The notes below the pieces were generated by a model. That model saw only the letters and a list, made by a program, of their open reading frames with translations. It was not told the origin of the DNA and did no database searches. A stretch of DNA of 64,000 nt from Methylobacterium sp. Leaf465. GTDB lineage: Bacteria > Pseudomonadota > Alphaproteobacteria > Rhizobiales > Beijerinckiaceae. Where the stretch lies: contig NZ_LMRA01000044.1 of the NCBI RefSeq assembly GCF_001424705.1, forward strand, positions 18,616 to 82,615, read 5' to 3'. The position numbers and the translations under genes are program-made. Positions 8,796 through 16,049 of this stretch are shown here, one piece after another; positions within the stretch are counted from its first letter, which is position 1, and each line of letters opens with the position of its first letter.

Positions 8796-9659
8796 TCAGG
8801 CCGTCGCGGTGCCGCGGGTGACCAGGGTGCCGACGAAGGCGACGAAGCGGTCGAGGATGAAGCCGATGATCCCGACATAGACGAGGGCGACGATGATCTC
8901 GGAGATGTGGGAGGAGTTCCACGCGTCCCAGATGAAGAAGCCGATGCCGACGCCGCCGATGAGCATCTCGGCCGCCACGATGGCGAGCCAGGACAGGCCG
9001 ACGCCGATGCGCAGGCCGGTGAAGATGTAAGGGGCCGCCGAGGGCAGCATGATCTTGGCGAAGAACTCCAGCGGGTTCAGGCGCAGCACCGCCGCCACGT
9101 TGCGGTAGTCCTGCGGGATGTTCCGGATGCCCACCGCCGTGTTGATGATGATCGGCCAGATCGACGTGATGAAGATCACGAAGATCGCGGAGGGCTGTCC
9201 GTCCCGGAACGCGGCGAGCGACAGCGGGAGCCAGGCCAGCGGCGGGATCGTGCGCAGGACCTGGAAGATCGGGTCGAGGCCGCGCATGGCCCATTCCGAC
9301 TGCCCGATCAGGGTGCCGGTGAGGATGCCCACGACGGTGGCCAGGGCGAAGCCGAGGGCGACGCGCTGGATGCTGGCGGAGATGTGCCAGAACAGACCCT
9401 TGTCGGTACCGCCGTTGTCGTAGAACGGGTGGGCGATGATGTCCCAGGCCTCGGTGACGACGCGCGACGGCGGCGGCAGGCCGGCGCCGGGGCGCGAGCA
9501 GAGCATCTCCCAGATCACCAGGAACGCGATCAGCACCACGACCGGCGGGATCAGGTTCTTGGCGATGGTGTTCAGGGTGGCCATCGTGACGAGGGGCGCC
9601 CGCTTCGGCTTGGCCGGCGCGGCGGCGGCGCTGGCCGCGAGGGTGGTGGTGTTGGCCAT
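8796..9659 (-). CDS. nrtB: Nitrate ABC transporter permease
   Basis: A 287-residue inner-membrane permease of the binding-protein-dependent family. An Ala/Pro-rich N-terminus of about 35 residues is followed by about six hydrophobic segments, with the EAA-type cytoplasmic loop visible around AAVLRLNPLEFFAKIMLPSA. It forms the channel of the nitrate importer with NrtD. Its ATG overlaps the nrtA stop by one base (TGATG), so translation is probably coupled to that of the binding protein. High similarity to taurine/aliphatic sulfonate permeases means specificity is read from operon context. Confidence 0.92.
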   Translation of the reverse strand: MANTTTLAASAAAAPAKPKRAPLVTMATLNTIAKNLIPPVVVLIAFLVIWEMLCSRPGAGLPPPSRVVTEAWDIIAHPFYDNGGTDKGLFWHISASIQRVALGFALATVVGILTGTLIGQSEWAMRGLDPIFQVLRTIPPLAWLPLSLAAFRDGQPSAIFVIFITSIWPIIINTAVGIRNIPQDYRNVAAVLRLNPLEFFAKIMLPSAAPYIFTGLRIGVGLSWLAIVAAEMLIGGVGIGFFIWDAWNSSHISEIIVALVYVGIIGFILDRFVAFVGTLVTRGTATA

Positions 9660-10948
9660 CACGCGATCCTCTTGATGCCGAGGCTGGACAGGTAGGCGGC
9701 GGGATCGGCCGGATCGAAGACCTTGCCGTCGAAGAAGGTCTCCTTTCCGCGGGAGGTGGAGGCCGGGATCGCGGTGACGCCGAGGGCCTTGGCCGCCTCG
9801 CGCCAGAGGTCTTCGCGGTTCACCTTGGCGATCAGCGCCTTGGTGTCGGTCTGCGCGTCGAACTTGCCCCAGCGGATGTCCTCGGTGAGGAACCAGAGGT
9901 CGTGAGACTGGTAGGGATACGAGGCGTTGTCGTTCCAAAACTTCATCACGAAGGGGCTGTTCTCGACCACGCGGCCGTCGCCGTAATCGATCGTGCCCTT
10001 GATGCGGCCGGCGACGTCCGAGACCGGGACGTTCATCCACTGGCGCTTGGCCGCGATGGCGGCGACCTCGTCCTTGTTCTCGGGCCGGTCGCACCAGGCC
10101 TGCGCTTCCAGCACCGCCATCAGCAAAGCCTTGGTGGCGTTCGGGTACTTCTCCGTGAAGGAGGCCCGCATGGCGAAGGCCTTCTCGGGGTGGTCCTTCC
10201 AGAGTTCGCCGGTGGTGAGCGCGGTGTAGCCGAGGCCCTGCTGCACCAGCTGGGCGTTCCACGGCTCGCCGACGCAGAAGCAGTCCATCGTGCCGACCTT
10301 CATGTTCGCCACCATCTGGGGCGGCGGCACGACGATGGTCTCGATGTCCTTGTCCGGGTCGATGCCGCCGGCGGCCATCCAGTAGCGGATCCAGAGGTCG
10401 TGGGTGCCGCCCGGGAAGGTCATGGCCGCCTTGACCGACTTGCCGGCGGCCTTCTTCTTCTCGATCGCCGCCTTGAACACCTTGGCGTCCAGGGCAACCT
10501 TCTGGTCGAGGTATTCCTTGGCGACCGAGATGCACTGGCCGTTGGTGTTGAGCCGGGCCAGGATCTGCATCGGCACGGGCACGTTGTTCTGCGTCACCCG
10601 TCCGGCCGAGATCAGGTAGGGCATCGGCGTCAGGATGTGGGCGCCGTCGATGCCGTTGCCTTCGGAGCCGAGGACGAGGTTGTCGCGGGTGGTGCCCCAG
10701 CTCGCCTGCTTGAGCACCTCGACGTCGGGCATGCCGTGCTTGGCGAAGAAGCCCTTCTCCTTGGCCACGAAGAGCGGGCTCGCGTCGGTGAGGGCGATGA
10801 ACCCGAGCTTGGCGCCCTTCACCTCGGGGCCGGCCCCCTGCGCGAAGGCGCCCCCCGGCAGGGCCGTGCGGGCGAGGGCCGCCAGGGACAGCGTCGCGGC
10901 GGCCCCCTTCAGGAGGTCACGGCGGTTGTTGCGGACACCGTCAGTCAT
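9659..10948 (-). CDS. nrtA: Nitrate-binding protein of ABC transporter
   Basis: A 429-residue CmpA/NrtA-family substrate-binding protein and first gene of the transport-reduction operon. The N-terminus has a twin-arginine-type signal (NNRRDLLKG then a hydrophobic stretch ending AFAQG), so it is probably exported folded to the periplasm. Family segments include TDASPLFVAKEKGFFAKHG and GTMDCFCVGEPWNAQLVQQG. In-frame ATGs at 10972 and 10978 would lengthen the signal n-region. I prefer 10948 because it puts the RR motif at a usual distance from the start and keeps clear of the terminator at 10988-11032. Expression should be controlled by the leader immediately upstream. Confidence 0.93.
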   Translation of the reverse strand: MTDGVRNNRRDLLKGAAATLSLAALARTALPGGAFAQGAGPEVKGAKLGFIALTDASPLFVAKEKGFFAKHGMPDVEVLKQASWGTTRDNLVLGSEGNGIDGAHILTPMPYLISAGRVTQNNVPVPMQILARLNTNGQCISVAKEYLDQKVALDAKVFKAAIEKKKAAGKSVKAAMTFPGGTHDLWIRYWMAAGGIDPDKDIETIVVPPPQMVANMKVGTMDCFCVGEPWNAQLVQQGLGYTALTTGELWKDHPEKAFAMRASFTEKYPNATKALLMAVLEAQAWCDRPENKDEVAAIAAKRQWMNVPVSDVAGRIKGTIDYGDGRVVENSPFVMKFWNDNASYPYQSHDLWFLTEDIRWGKFDAQTDTKALIAKVNREDLWREAAKALGVTAIPASTSRGKETFFDGKVFDPADPAAYLSSLGIKRIA

Positions 10949-10987
10949 CGAACCCGAAACCCTCGCAATCATGGACATCCGCCAAAG

Positions 10988-11032
10988 AAAAAAACCGCCG
11001 ACCAAGCACATCCATCGAACGCACGATCGGCG
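10988..11032 (-). terminator. Intrinsic terminator in the nrtA leader
   Basis: On the minus strand the arms CGCCGATC (11032-11025) and GGTCGGCG (11003-10996) form an eight-pair stem with one G-U pair and a 21-base loop. One G and then seven T residues (10994-10988) follow. It ends 40 bases before the nrtA ATG and inside the transcript driven by the sigma-54 promoter. A strong terminator placed before the first gene is expected of an antitermination leader, so it is best read as the NasT-controlled stop, not as the end of nasS. Confidence 0.85.
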
Positions 11033-11049
11033 TTCCGTGGGGGACTCGG

Positions 11050-11095
11050 GTCAGCGGCTCTGCCGACGGATAAGGCTCGTCATCGTTGGCGAGCC
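11050..11095 (-). promoter_or_regulatory. ANTAR-type two-hairpin antiterminator target (P1 and P2)
   Basis: Two consecutive hairpins with six-base loops lie just upstream of the leader terminator. P1 (11095-11074): GGCTCG pairs with CGAGCC, then one C-A mismatch and a closing C-G pair around the loop AACGAT. P2 (11067-11050): GTCGGC pairs with GCTGAC (one G-U) around the loop AGAGCC. A six-base linker separates them. Both loops have A at position 1 and G at position 4, the known signature of RNAs bound by ANTAR proteins such as NasT and EutV. With nasT encoded 1.3 kb away, it is very likely the NasT binding site; binding is inferred. Confidence 0.8.
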
Positions 11096-11106
11096 CCCGA
11101 TGCTTT

Positions 11107-11121
11107 GCACGGGGCGTGCCA
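11107..11121 (-). promoter_or_regulatory. Sigma-54 (-24/-12) promoter of the nrt-nir-nas operon
   Basis: The minus strand reads TGGCAC, five bases, then GTGCA. The consensus is TGGCAC-N5-TTGC; GG at -24 and GC at -12 are both present with exact spacing. Counting 12 bases from the -12 C (11107) puts transcription start at 11095, which is precisely the first base of hairpin P1. That coincidence is strong internal support. Sigma-54 control would require an activator such as NtrC. Confidence 0.75.
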
Positions 11122-11313
11122 AGTCTGGTACGGCCGCCGGACCATTGCGATGCCGGGCATCCCGGATGCGCTCCAACCGGTTCCGATCAAAGGTTTTTGT
11201 CAGAAACGTCTCAGCGGCCGCCTTCGGTTTCGGAGCCCGTGCGGATGCGAGAAACCAGGCCGGACCGCGAGATCGGCCGCCCGGTCTGCCTGCCTGCGCG
11301 CCACGCGCTGCGC

Positions 11314-11330
11314 TGCACAATCCGCGGGCA
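11314..11330. promoter_or_regulatory. Possible NtrC-binding dyad
   Basis: TGCAC-N7-GGGCA matches the NtrC dyad TGCAC-N7-GTGCA with one mismatch, about 225 bases upstream of the predicted sigma-54 start and 29 bases past the nasS stop. This is a normal distance for an enhancer site. One mismatch in ten specific bases in GC-rich DNA can occur by chance, so this is only a candidate. Confidence 0.35.
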
Positions 11331-11358
11331 CCCTGCCGATGCCCGCGGCAGCGGCCTC

Positions 11359-12369
11359 TCAGCCGGCGGCTGCGTACAGGTCGGGCCGGTAGATCGCCCG
11401 GGCACGGGCGGACAGGGCGGGCGTGGGCGTGATCTGACCGGCCTGTCCCATCTGGTCGAGGAGCCAGTCGGCCTGGTCGGGAACCGGCCGCTCGGCCGCG
11501 GCGCCGAACACGACGAAGCGCGACGCGGGCCGCTCGGTCCCGTCCGGATCGACCACCACGGTGCCGGCCAGGGCCCGGCGGACGAGGCCCGGATCGATGC
11601 CGAGATGGCTCGGATGGGCGAGCAGGCTTGCCAGCTCGCCCCGGTTCTCGGCCGCCGCGCACCAGCGCCCGGCCCGACGCACCGCGCGGACCAGGGCCGC
11701 ACTCGTCTCCGCCGCATAGGCTGGCAGCGCCAGCACCTTTTCCGGGCAGTCCGGGGCCAGTTCGCAGCCGAGGGCGACGATGCGGCCGTATCCCTCGGCC
11801 ACAGACACGCTGTTCCAGGGGCTGCCGGCGCAGAACCCGTCGATCTGCCCGGAGCGCAGGGCCTGGGCGATCCAGGGCGGCGGGATCACCACCAGCCGGG
11901 TCGCGGCGTCGAGGTCGAGCCCGCCGCGGGCCGCGAACATCCGGAGCTGGTAGGTGTGGCACGAGAAGGGGTGCACGGTGCCCAGCGTCAGGGGTCGACC
12001 CTGTGTGACCCGCACGCGTGCGACACGGGAAAACGCGCGTGCCATCGAGTCGAGATCGTCGGCCTCCGGCGCCATCTCGGCCCAGAGCGGGCGCGAGACC
12101 GTGACCGCATTGCCGTTGAGGCTGAGCCCGAGGGGCACCACCAGGTCGGTCTCCGGCCCGCTGATGCCGAGGGCGCTGGCGAGGGCGAGGGGCGCCAGCA
12201 TGTGCGCGCCGTCGAGGTGCCCGAGCGCCAGCTTGTCCCGGAGCGTCGCCCAGGAGGGCTCACTGACGAGGTCCACCGCCAGGCCTTCGGCGGCGGTGAA
12301 GCCCCCCTCCACGGCGGCGATCAGGGGCGCCGCGTCGATGAGCGGCACGTATCCGAGAGCGAGTCTCAT
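11359..12369 (-). CDS. nasS: Cytosolic nitrate sensor NasS
   Basis: A 336-residue protein of the CmpA/NrtA family that starts directly on the fold (MRLALGYVPLIDAAPLIAAV) with no signal peptide, so it stays in the cytoplasm. Family blocks shared with NrtA include DGAHMLAPLALA and GQIDGFCAGSPWNSV. Lack of a signal plus the nasT gene 13 bases upstream identifies it as NasS rather than a transport protein. In Azotobacter, Paracoccus and Bradyrhizobium, NasS binds NasT without nitrate and releases it when nitrate is present; the same role is inferred here. It is probably co-transcribed with nasT and followed by the regulated operon. Confidence 0.9.
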   Translation of the reverse strand: MRLALGYVPLIDAAPLIAAVEGGFTAAEGLAVDLVSEPSWATLRDKLALGHLDGAHMLAPLALASALGISGPETDLVVPLGLSLNGNAVTVSRPLWAEMAPEADDLDSMARAFSRVARVRVTQGRPLTLGTVHPFSCHTYQLRMFAARGGLDLDAATRLVVIPPPWIAQALRSGQIDGFCAGSPWNSVSVAEGYGRIVALGCELAPDCPEKVLALPAYAAETSAALVRAVRRAGRWCAAAENRGELASLLAHPSHLGIDPGLVRRALAGTVVVDPDGTERPASRFVVFGAAAERPVPDQADWLLDQMGQAGQITPTPALSARARAIYRPDLYAAAG

Positions 12370-12382
12370 CGGGGCAGGCCTC

Positions 12383-12970
12383 TCATCCCAGGAGATCCGC
12401 CGCGGTCACGATGGCGCGGGCGATGTCGGCGATTTTCCGCTTCTCGTTCATGGCCTTGCGCCGCATCGTCCGGTAGGCCTCCTCCTCCGAGAGGCCTTTG
12501 GCCGTCATCAGGATACCCTTGGCCCGCTCGATGAGCTTGCGGTCGGCGAGCTCACCCCGCGCCTCCGACAATTCGCGTTGCAGCCGCGCGAAGGCGTTGA
12601 AGCGCAGGATCGCCACGTCGAGGATCGAGCGGATGCGCTGCGGCTGCAATCCGTCGACGACGTAGGCGGAAATGCCCGCATCCATCGCCGCCTGCATCAT
12701 CGGCACGTCCGAGCGGTCGACGAACATCGCCACCGGCCGCTCCACGTGTCGGGACAGGCCCGACATCTGCTCCAGGATGTCCCGGCTCGGGCTCTCCAGG
12801 TGGATCACGACCACGTCCGGGTTCAGGGCCGCCACCCGGGCCGGCAGGTCGGCGGTGTCGGGCAGGACCACGACGCGGGTGAAGCCCGCCGCCATGAGGC
12901 CCTCCTCGAGGATCGCGGCGCGGGCACGGCTCGGGTCGATTACGGCGACGGTCAGGGTCGGCTCGGTCAT
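12383..12970 (-). CDS. nasT: ANTAR-domain antiterminator NasT
   Basis: A 195-residue regulator: a response-regulator-like receiver over residues 1-125, then a helical linker and a C-terminal ANTAR domain (about 130-188) with the family block ELADRKLIERAKGILM and the segment SEEEAYRTMRRKAM. The ATG at 12970 opens on MTEPTLTVAVIDPSRARAAI, whose acidic pocket is reduced compared with true phospho-receivers, as usual in NasT. It should bind the P1/P2 hairpins in the nrtA leader and prevent termination when NasS releases it. No kinase gene is adjacent, consistent with control by NasS. Confidence 0.92.
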   Translation of the reverse strand: MTEPTLTVAVIDPSRARAAILEEGLMAAGFTRVVVLPDTADLPARVAALNPDVVVIHLESPSRDILEQMSGLSRHVERPVAMFVDRSDVPMMQAAMDAGISAYVVDGLQPQRIRSILDVAILRFNAFARLQRELSEARGELADRKLIERAKGILMTAKGLSEEEAYRTMRRKAMNEKRKIADIARAIVTAADLLG

Positions 12971-13235
12971 CGGTGTGCGGGGACGCGAATCGGGGTTGGG
13001 GCGGTCCCGGCAGGTCGCATGCCGGTCGAGGGGATGACAAGGCACATGACGCGGTGGGCGCGGGCGTGGCGTTCGGAAGGCGGGGAACCTGAGCGTCATC
13101 ACCGGAAGAGCAAGCCGCATGCCCGGCGAAACATTACCGTTTGGAGAGGAAACAGCCCAGGTTCCGCCGCAAACGGCCCGGCTAATGGCGCTGGCGATCG
13201 GACCGGTTGCTGAAACGCACAGCGAGGTGCCCCGG

Positions 13236-13961
13236 ATGTCAGGCTGCACGCCCCCCGATCAGACGGCGTTCGAATCGGGTTCCGCGCGTGGCGTGACGCC
13301 GCCCCTCCTGCCGACGCTGGCCATGGCGGTGATCCTCGGGGCAGCCTCCTATCTCTGCCACGAGCCGGCCCCTGTGGCACCGGCCTCAGTTCCGGCGACA
13401 GCGGTGGCTGCCGCACCGGAGGCGACGGCGGTGGCGCCCTTCATCCCGGCCCCTCTTGCCTTCCAGTCCCAGTTCCCACTGGTCATCGTCGCCCAGGCCG
13501 AGCCCGCCGCCCAAGCCCACAGGACCGTGCCTCGGCCTGCCCGCCTCGCCGCTCCGCGCGGGTTCGAGCATCCCCGCCTTGCAGCCGCCAAGGTCGCGCC
13601 GACCACCGACAAGGCGCCGCAGGTTTCCGAGAGGGCACCGCAGGCCCCAGCGAGACCGCCGCAGGTTCGCGAGAAGGCCCTGCCCTTCGCGGCCGAGGCC
13701 GAGGTCTCGCATGCCGCCACCGAGGGGGACGAGGGCGTGCTGCCCGGGATCGGCCTGCCTGACGCGACCTTGCCCGACCTCACCCTGCCGTTCGCGCCGA
13801 CGATCCGCGCGGTGACCCAGGCGGGCGCCGCTGCCGGCGCCTTCATGGGCGCTAAGACCGCCGCCGCCGGTACCTTCGTGAGCGACCAGGGCGCGGCCCT
13901 CGGCGCGGAGACCGCAACCCTCGGTGCCGCCGTCTCCGGTTGGATCGGGCGCCTCCGCTGA
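13236..13961 (+). CDS. Hypothetical membrane-anchored protein
   Basis: A 241-residue protein I do not recognise. One hydrophobic segment (LPTLAMAVILGAASYL, about residues 25-40) suggests a signal anchor, followed by an Ala/Pro-rich linker that includes imperfect repeats APQVSERAPQAPARPPQVRE. An Ala/Gly-rich C-terminus follows (GAAAGAFMGAKTAAAG and similar). An in-frame ATG at 13119 would add 39 residues, but those codons have many A/T third positions, unlike the rest of the gene. I therefore prefer 13236, which has GAGG nine bases upstream. It is transcribed away from nasT and toward the GH15 gene. Confidence 0.6.
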   Translation: MSGCTPPDQTAFESGSARGVTPPLLPTLAMAVILGAASYLCHEPAPVAPASVPATAVAAAPEATAVAPFIPAPLAFQSQFPLVIVAQAEPAAQAHRTVPRPARLAAPRGFEHPRLAAAKVAPTTDKAPQVSERAPQAPARPPQVREKALPFAAEAEVSHAATEGDEGVLPGIGLPDATLPDLTLPFAPTIRAVTQAGAAAGAFMGAKTAAAGTFVSDQGAALGAETATLGAAVSGWIGRLR

Positions 13962-14093
13962 ACGCTTTCGAAGCGTTGGCGGGCCAGCAAAAGCGCCCCT
14001 GACCCTGGACCCTGCCGCCTTCGAAGACTACGTGGACGCTCAGCGATGCTGCGCGGCCCCGTGACGGTCGACGTCGCGAGGACGAGGACCTGG

Positions 14094-15998
14094 ATGGCCG
14101 GACGGATCGAGGATTACGCGCTCGTCGGCGATGGCCGTACCGCTGCGCTGATCGCCCGCGACGGCAGCGTTGACTGGCTCTGTTGGCCCCGCTTCGATTC
14201 CGCCGCCTGCTTCGCCGCCCTGCTCGGCACGGAGGATCACGGCTACTGGAAGCTCGGCCCTATGGATGCGGCCGCCACGACGCGCCAGTATCGCGAGGGC
14301 AGCCTCGTCCTGGAGACCCGGCACGAGACCGCCGCCGGCGTCGTGCGGGTGACCGACTACATGCCGGCCAACGATGGCGCGCATCTCGTCAGGATCGTCG
14401 AGGGGCTCGAGGGGACCGTGCCCATGCGGATGCGCCTTCGCGTCCGCTTCGATTACGGATTGGCGGTGCCCTGGGTCTCGCACAACGAACTCGGTGATCT
14501 CCGCGCGATCTCCGGACCGCACAAGGTAGTGCTGCGCACCCTAGTGCCGACGTTCGGCCAGGATCAGACCACCGTCTCGGAATTCACGGTGGAAGCCGGT
14601 CAGAGCGTGGCCTTCACCCTGAGCTACGGGGCATCCCATGAGGACGACCCCGCGCCGATCCAGCCGCGCAAGGTGCTGTTCGAGACCGATCGCTACTGGC
14701 GCGACTGGTCCAGCCGCGCTGCTTCCGGCACACCCTGGGACGCGATCCTGAAGCGCTCGCTGCTCACCCTGAAGGCGCTGATCTACCAGCCGACCGGCGG
14801 CATCGTGGCCGCGCCCACCACGTCCCTGCCGGAGGATCTCGGCGGCGTACGCAACTGGGACTACCGGTTCTGCTGGCTGCGCGATTCCACCTTCACGCTG
14901 ATCGCCCTGATGGATGGCGGCTACCTCGACGAGGCCCGCGCCTGGCGCGACTGGCTGGTGCGCGCCGTGGCTGGGAACCCGGAGCAGGCGCACATCCTCT
15001 ACGGCATCGCCGGGGAGCGCATGCTGCCCGAGATCGAGCTCGATTGGCTGCCCGGCTACGAGAACTCGAAGCCCGTGCGCATCGGCAACGCGGCGGTGGA
15101 GCAGTTCCAGCTCGACGTCTACGGCGAAATCTTCGACGCGCTCTATCAGGCGCACCAACGCGGCCTCCAGGGCGATGCCGACGGCTGGCGCGTCGGCGAA
15201 GCGCTGCTGCGCCATCTCGAGAAGGTCTGGTGTACGCCCGACGAGGGCATCTGGGAGGTGCGCGGCGGACGCCGGCACTTCGTTCACTCGAAGGTCATGG
15301 CCTGGGTCGCCTTCGATCGGGCCATCCGTTCCTTCGAGGAGGCCGAGACCCGCGAGCAGGATGAGATTCGGACCACCGGTTTGAGCCACCGGCCCAAGGA
15401 GGCTCGTGACGTGCCGGTGGCGCGCTGGCGCGAGATCCGCGAGCAGATTCACGCGGAGGTCTGCGCCAAGGGCTTCGACCCTGAGCTGAACAGCTTCGTG
15501 CAGTCCTACGGTTCGAAGCGACTCGACGCGAGCCTGCTGCTCATCGCCCATATGGGCTTCCTGCCCCAGGACGACCCGCGGGTGGTCGGCACCGTGGAGG
15601 CCATCGGGCACACCCTGATGCGCGACGGCTTCGTGCTGCGCTACGACACCGAGAACCAGACCACCGACGGTCTGCCCGGCGACGAGGGCGCGTTCCTGCC
15701 CTGCTCGTTCTGGTACGCCGACAACCTCATCGGTCTCGGGCGCTGCGACGAGGCGCGTGCGCTGATCGAGAGGCTGATCGGCGTCTGCAACGATGTCGGA
15801 TTGGTGGCGGAGGAGTATGATGTGAAGGCCCGGCGCCTCGTGGGCAACTTCCCGCAGGCTTTCAGCCACGTCACGCTGGTGAACACCATTCTCAACTACA
15901 GCCGGGCCAAGGGGCCGGCCAGGGAGCGGAGCAGCGGCTCTGCGGAAGCCGAATCTCCGGGTGCGACCACGCCTGCACCCCAACGGTGCGACGCCTGA
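14094..15998 (+). CDS. Glycoside hydrolase family 15 protein (glucoamylase/trehalase-like)
   Basis: A 634-residue cytoplasmic GH15 enzyme. The N-terminal beta domain starts at the family signature RIEDYALVGDGRTAALIARD and WLCWPRFDS. The catalytic (alpha/alpha)6 barrel carries GGVRNWDYRFCWLRDSTFTL, LPGYENSKPVRIGNAA, a catalytic-acid-type WEVRGG segment and the C-terminal VAEEYD. Bacterial members split alpha-glucosidic bonds of trehalose or maltooligosaccharides; which substrate applies here is not visible. The ATG at 14094 has GAGGACGAGGA upstream and lies just before the conserved start, better than the ATG at 14046. It lies 51 bases before tkt, in an apparent sugar-phosphate operon, and otsB and glk occur 40 kb away. 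Confidence 0.87.
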   Translation: MAGRIEDYALVGDGRTAALIARDGSVDWLCWPRFDSAACFAALLGTEDHGYWKLGPMDAAATTRQYREGSLVLETRHETAAGVVRVTDYMPANDGAHLVRIVEGLEGTVPMRMRLRVRFDYGLAVPWVSHNELGDLRAISGPHKVVLRTLVPTFGQDQTTVSEFTVEAGQSVAFTLSYGASHEDDPAPIQPRKVLFETDRYWRDWSSRAASGTPWDAILKRSLLTLKALIYQPTGGIVAAPTTSLPEDLGGVRNWDYRFCWLRDSTFTLIALMDGGYLDEARAWRDWLVRAVAGNPEQAHILYGIAGERMLPEIELDWLPGYENSKPVRIGNAAVEQFQLDVYGEIFDALYQAHQRGLQGDADGWRVGEALLRHLEKVWCTPDEGIWEVRGGRRHFVHSKVMAWVAFDRAIRSFEEAETREQDEIRTTGLSHRPKEARDVPVARWREIREQIHAEVCAKGFDPELNSFVQSYGSKRLDASLLLIAHMGFLPQDDPRVVGTVEAIGHTLMRDGFVLRYDTENQTTDGLPGDEGAFLPCSFWYADNLIGLGRCDEARALIERLIGVCNDVGLVAEEYDVKARRLVGNFPQAFSHVTLVNTILNYSRAKGPARERSSGSAEAESPGATTPAPQRCDA

Positions 15999-16049
15999 GC
16001 GTTTCGGACGCTCCAGGCGAACAAGCCCACAGATGAAGGACGACGAGAG

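Noticed and set aside
11359..12369. Reading this gene as a second nitrate-binding transport protein
   Set aside because: It has no signal peptide and directly follows nasT, so the cytosolic sensor NasS fits better.
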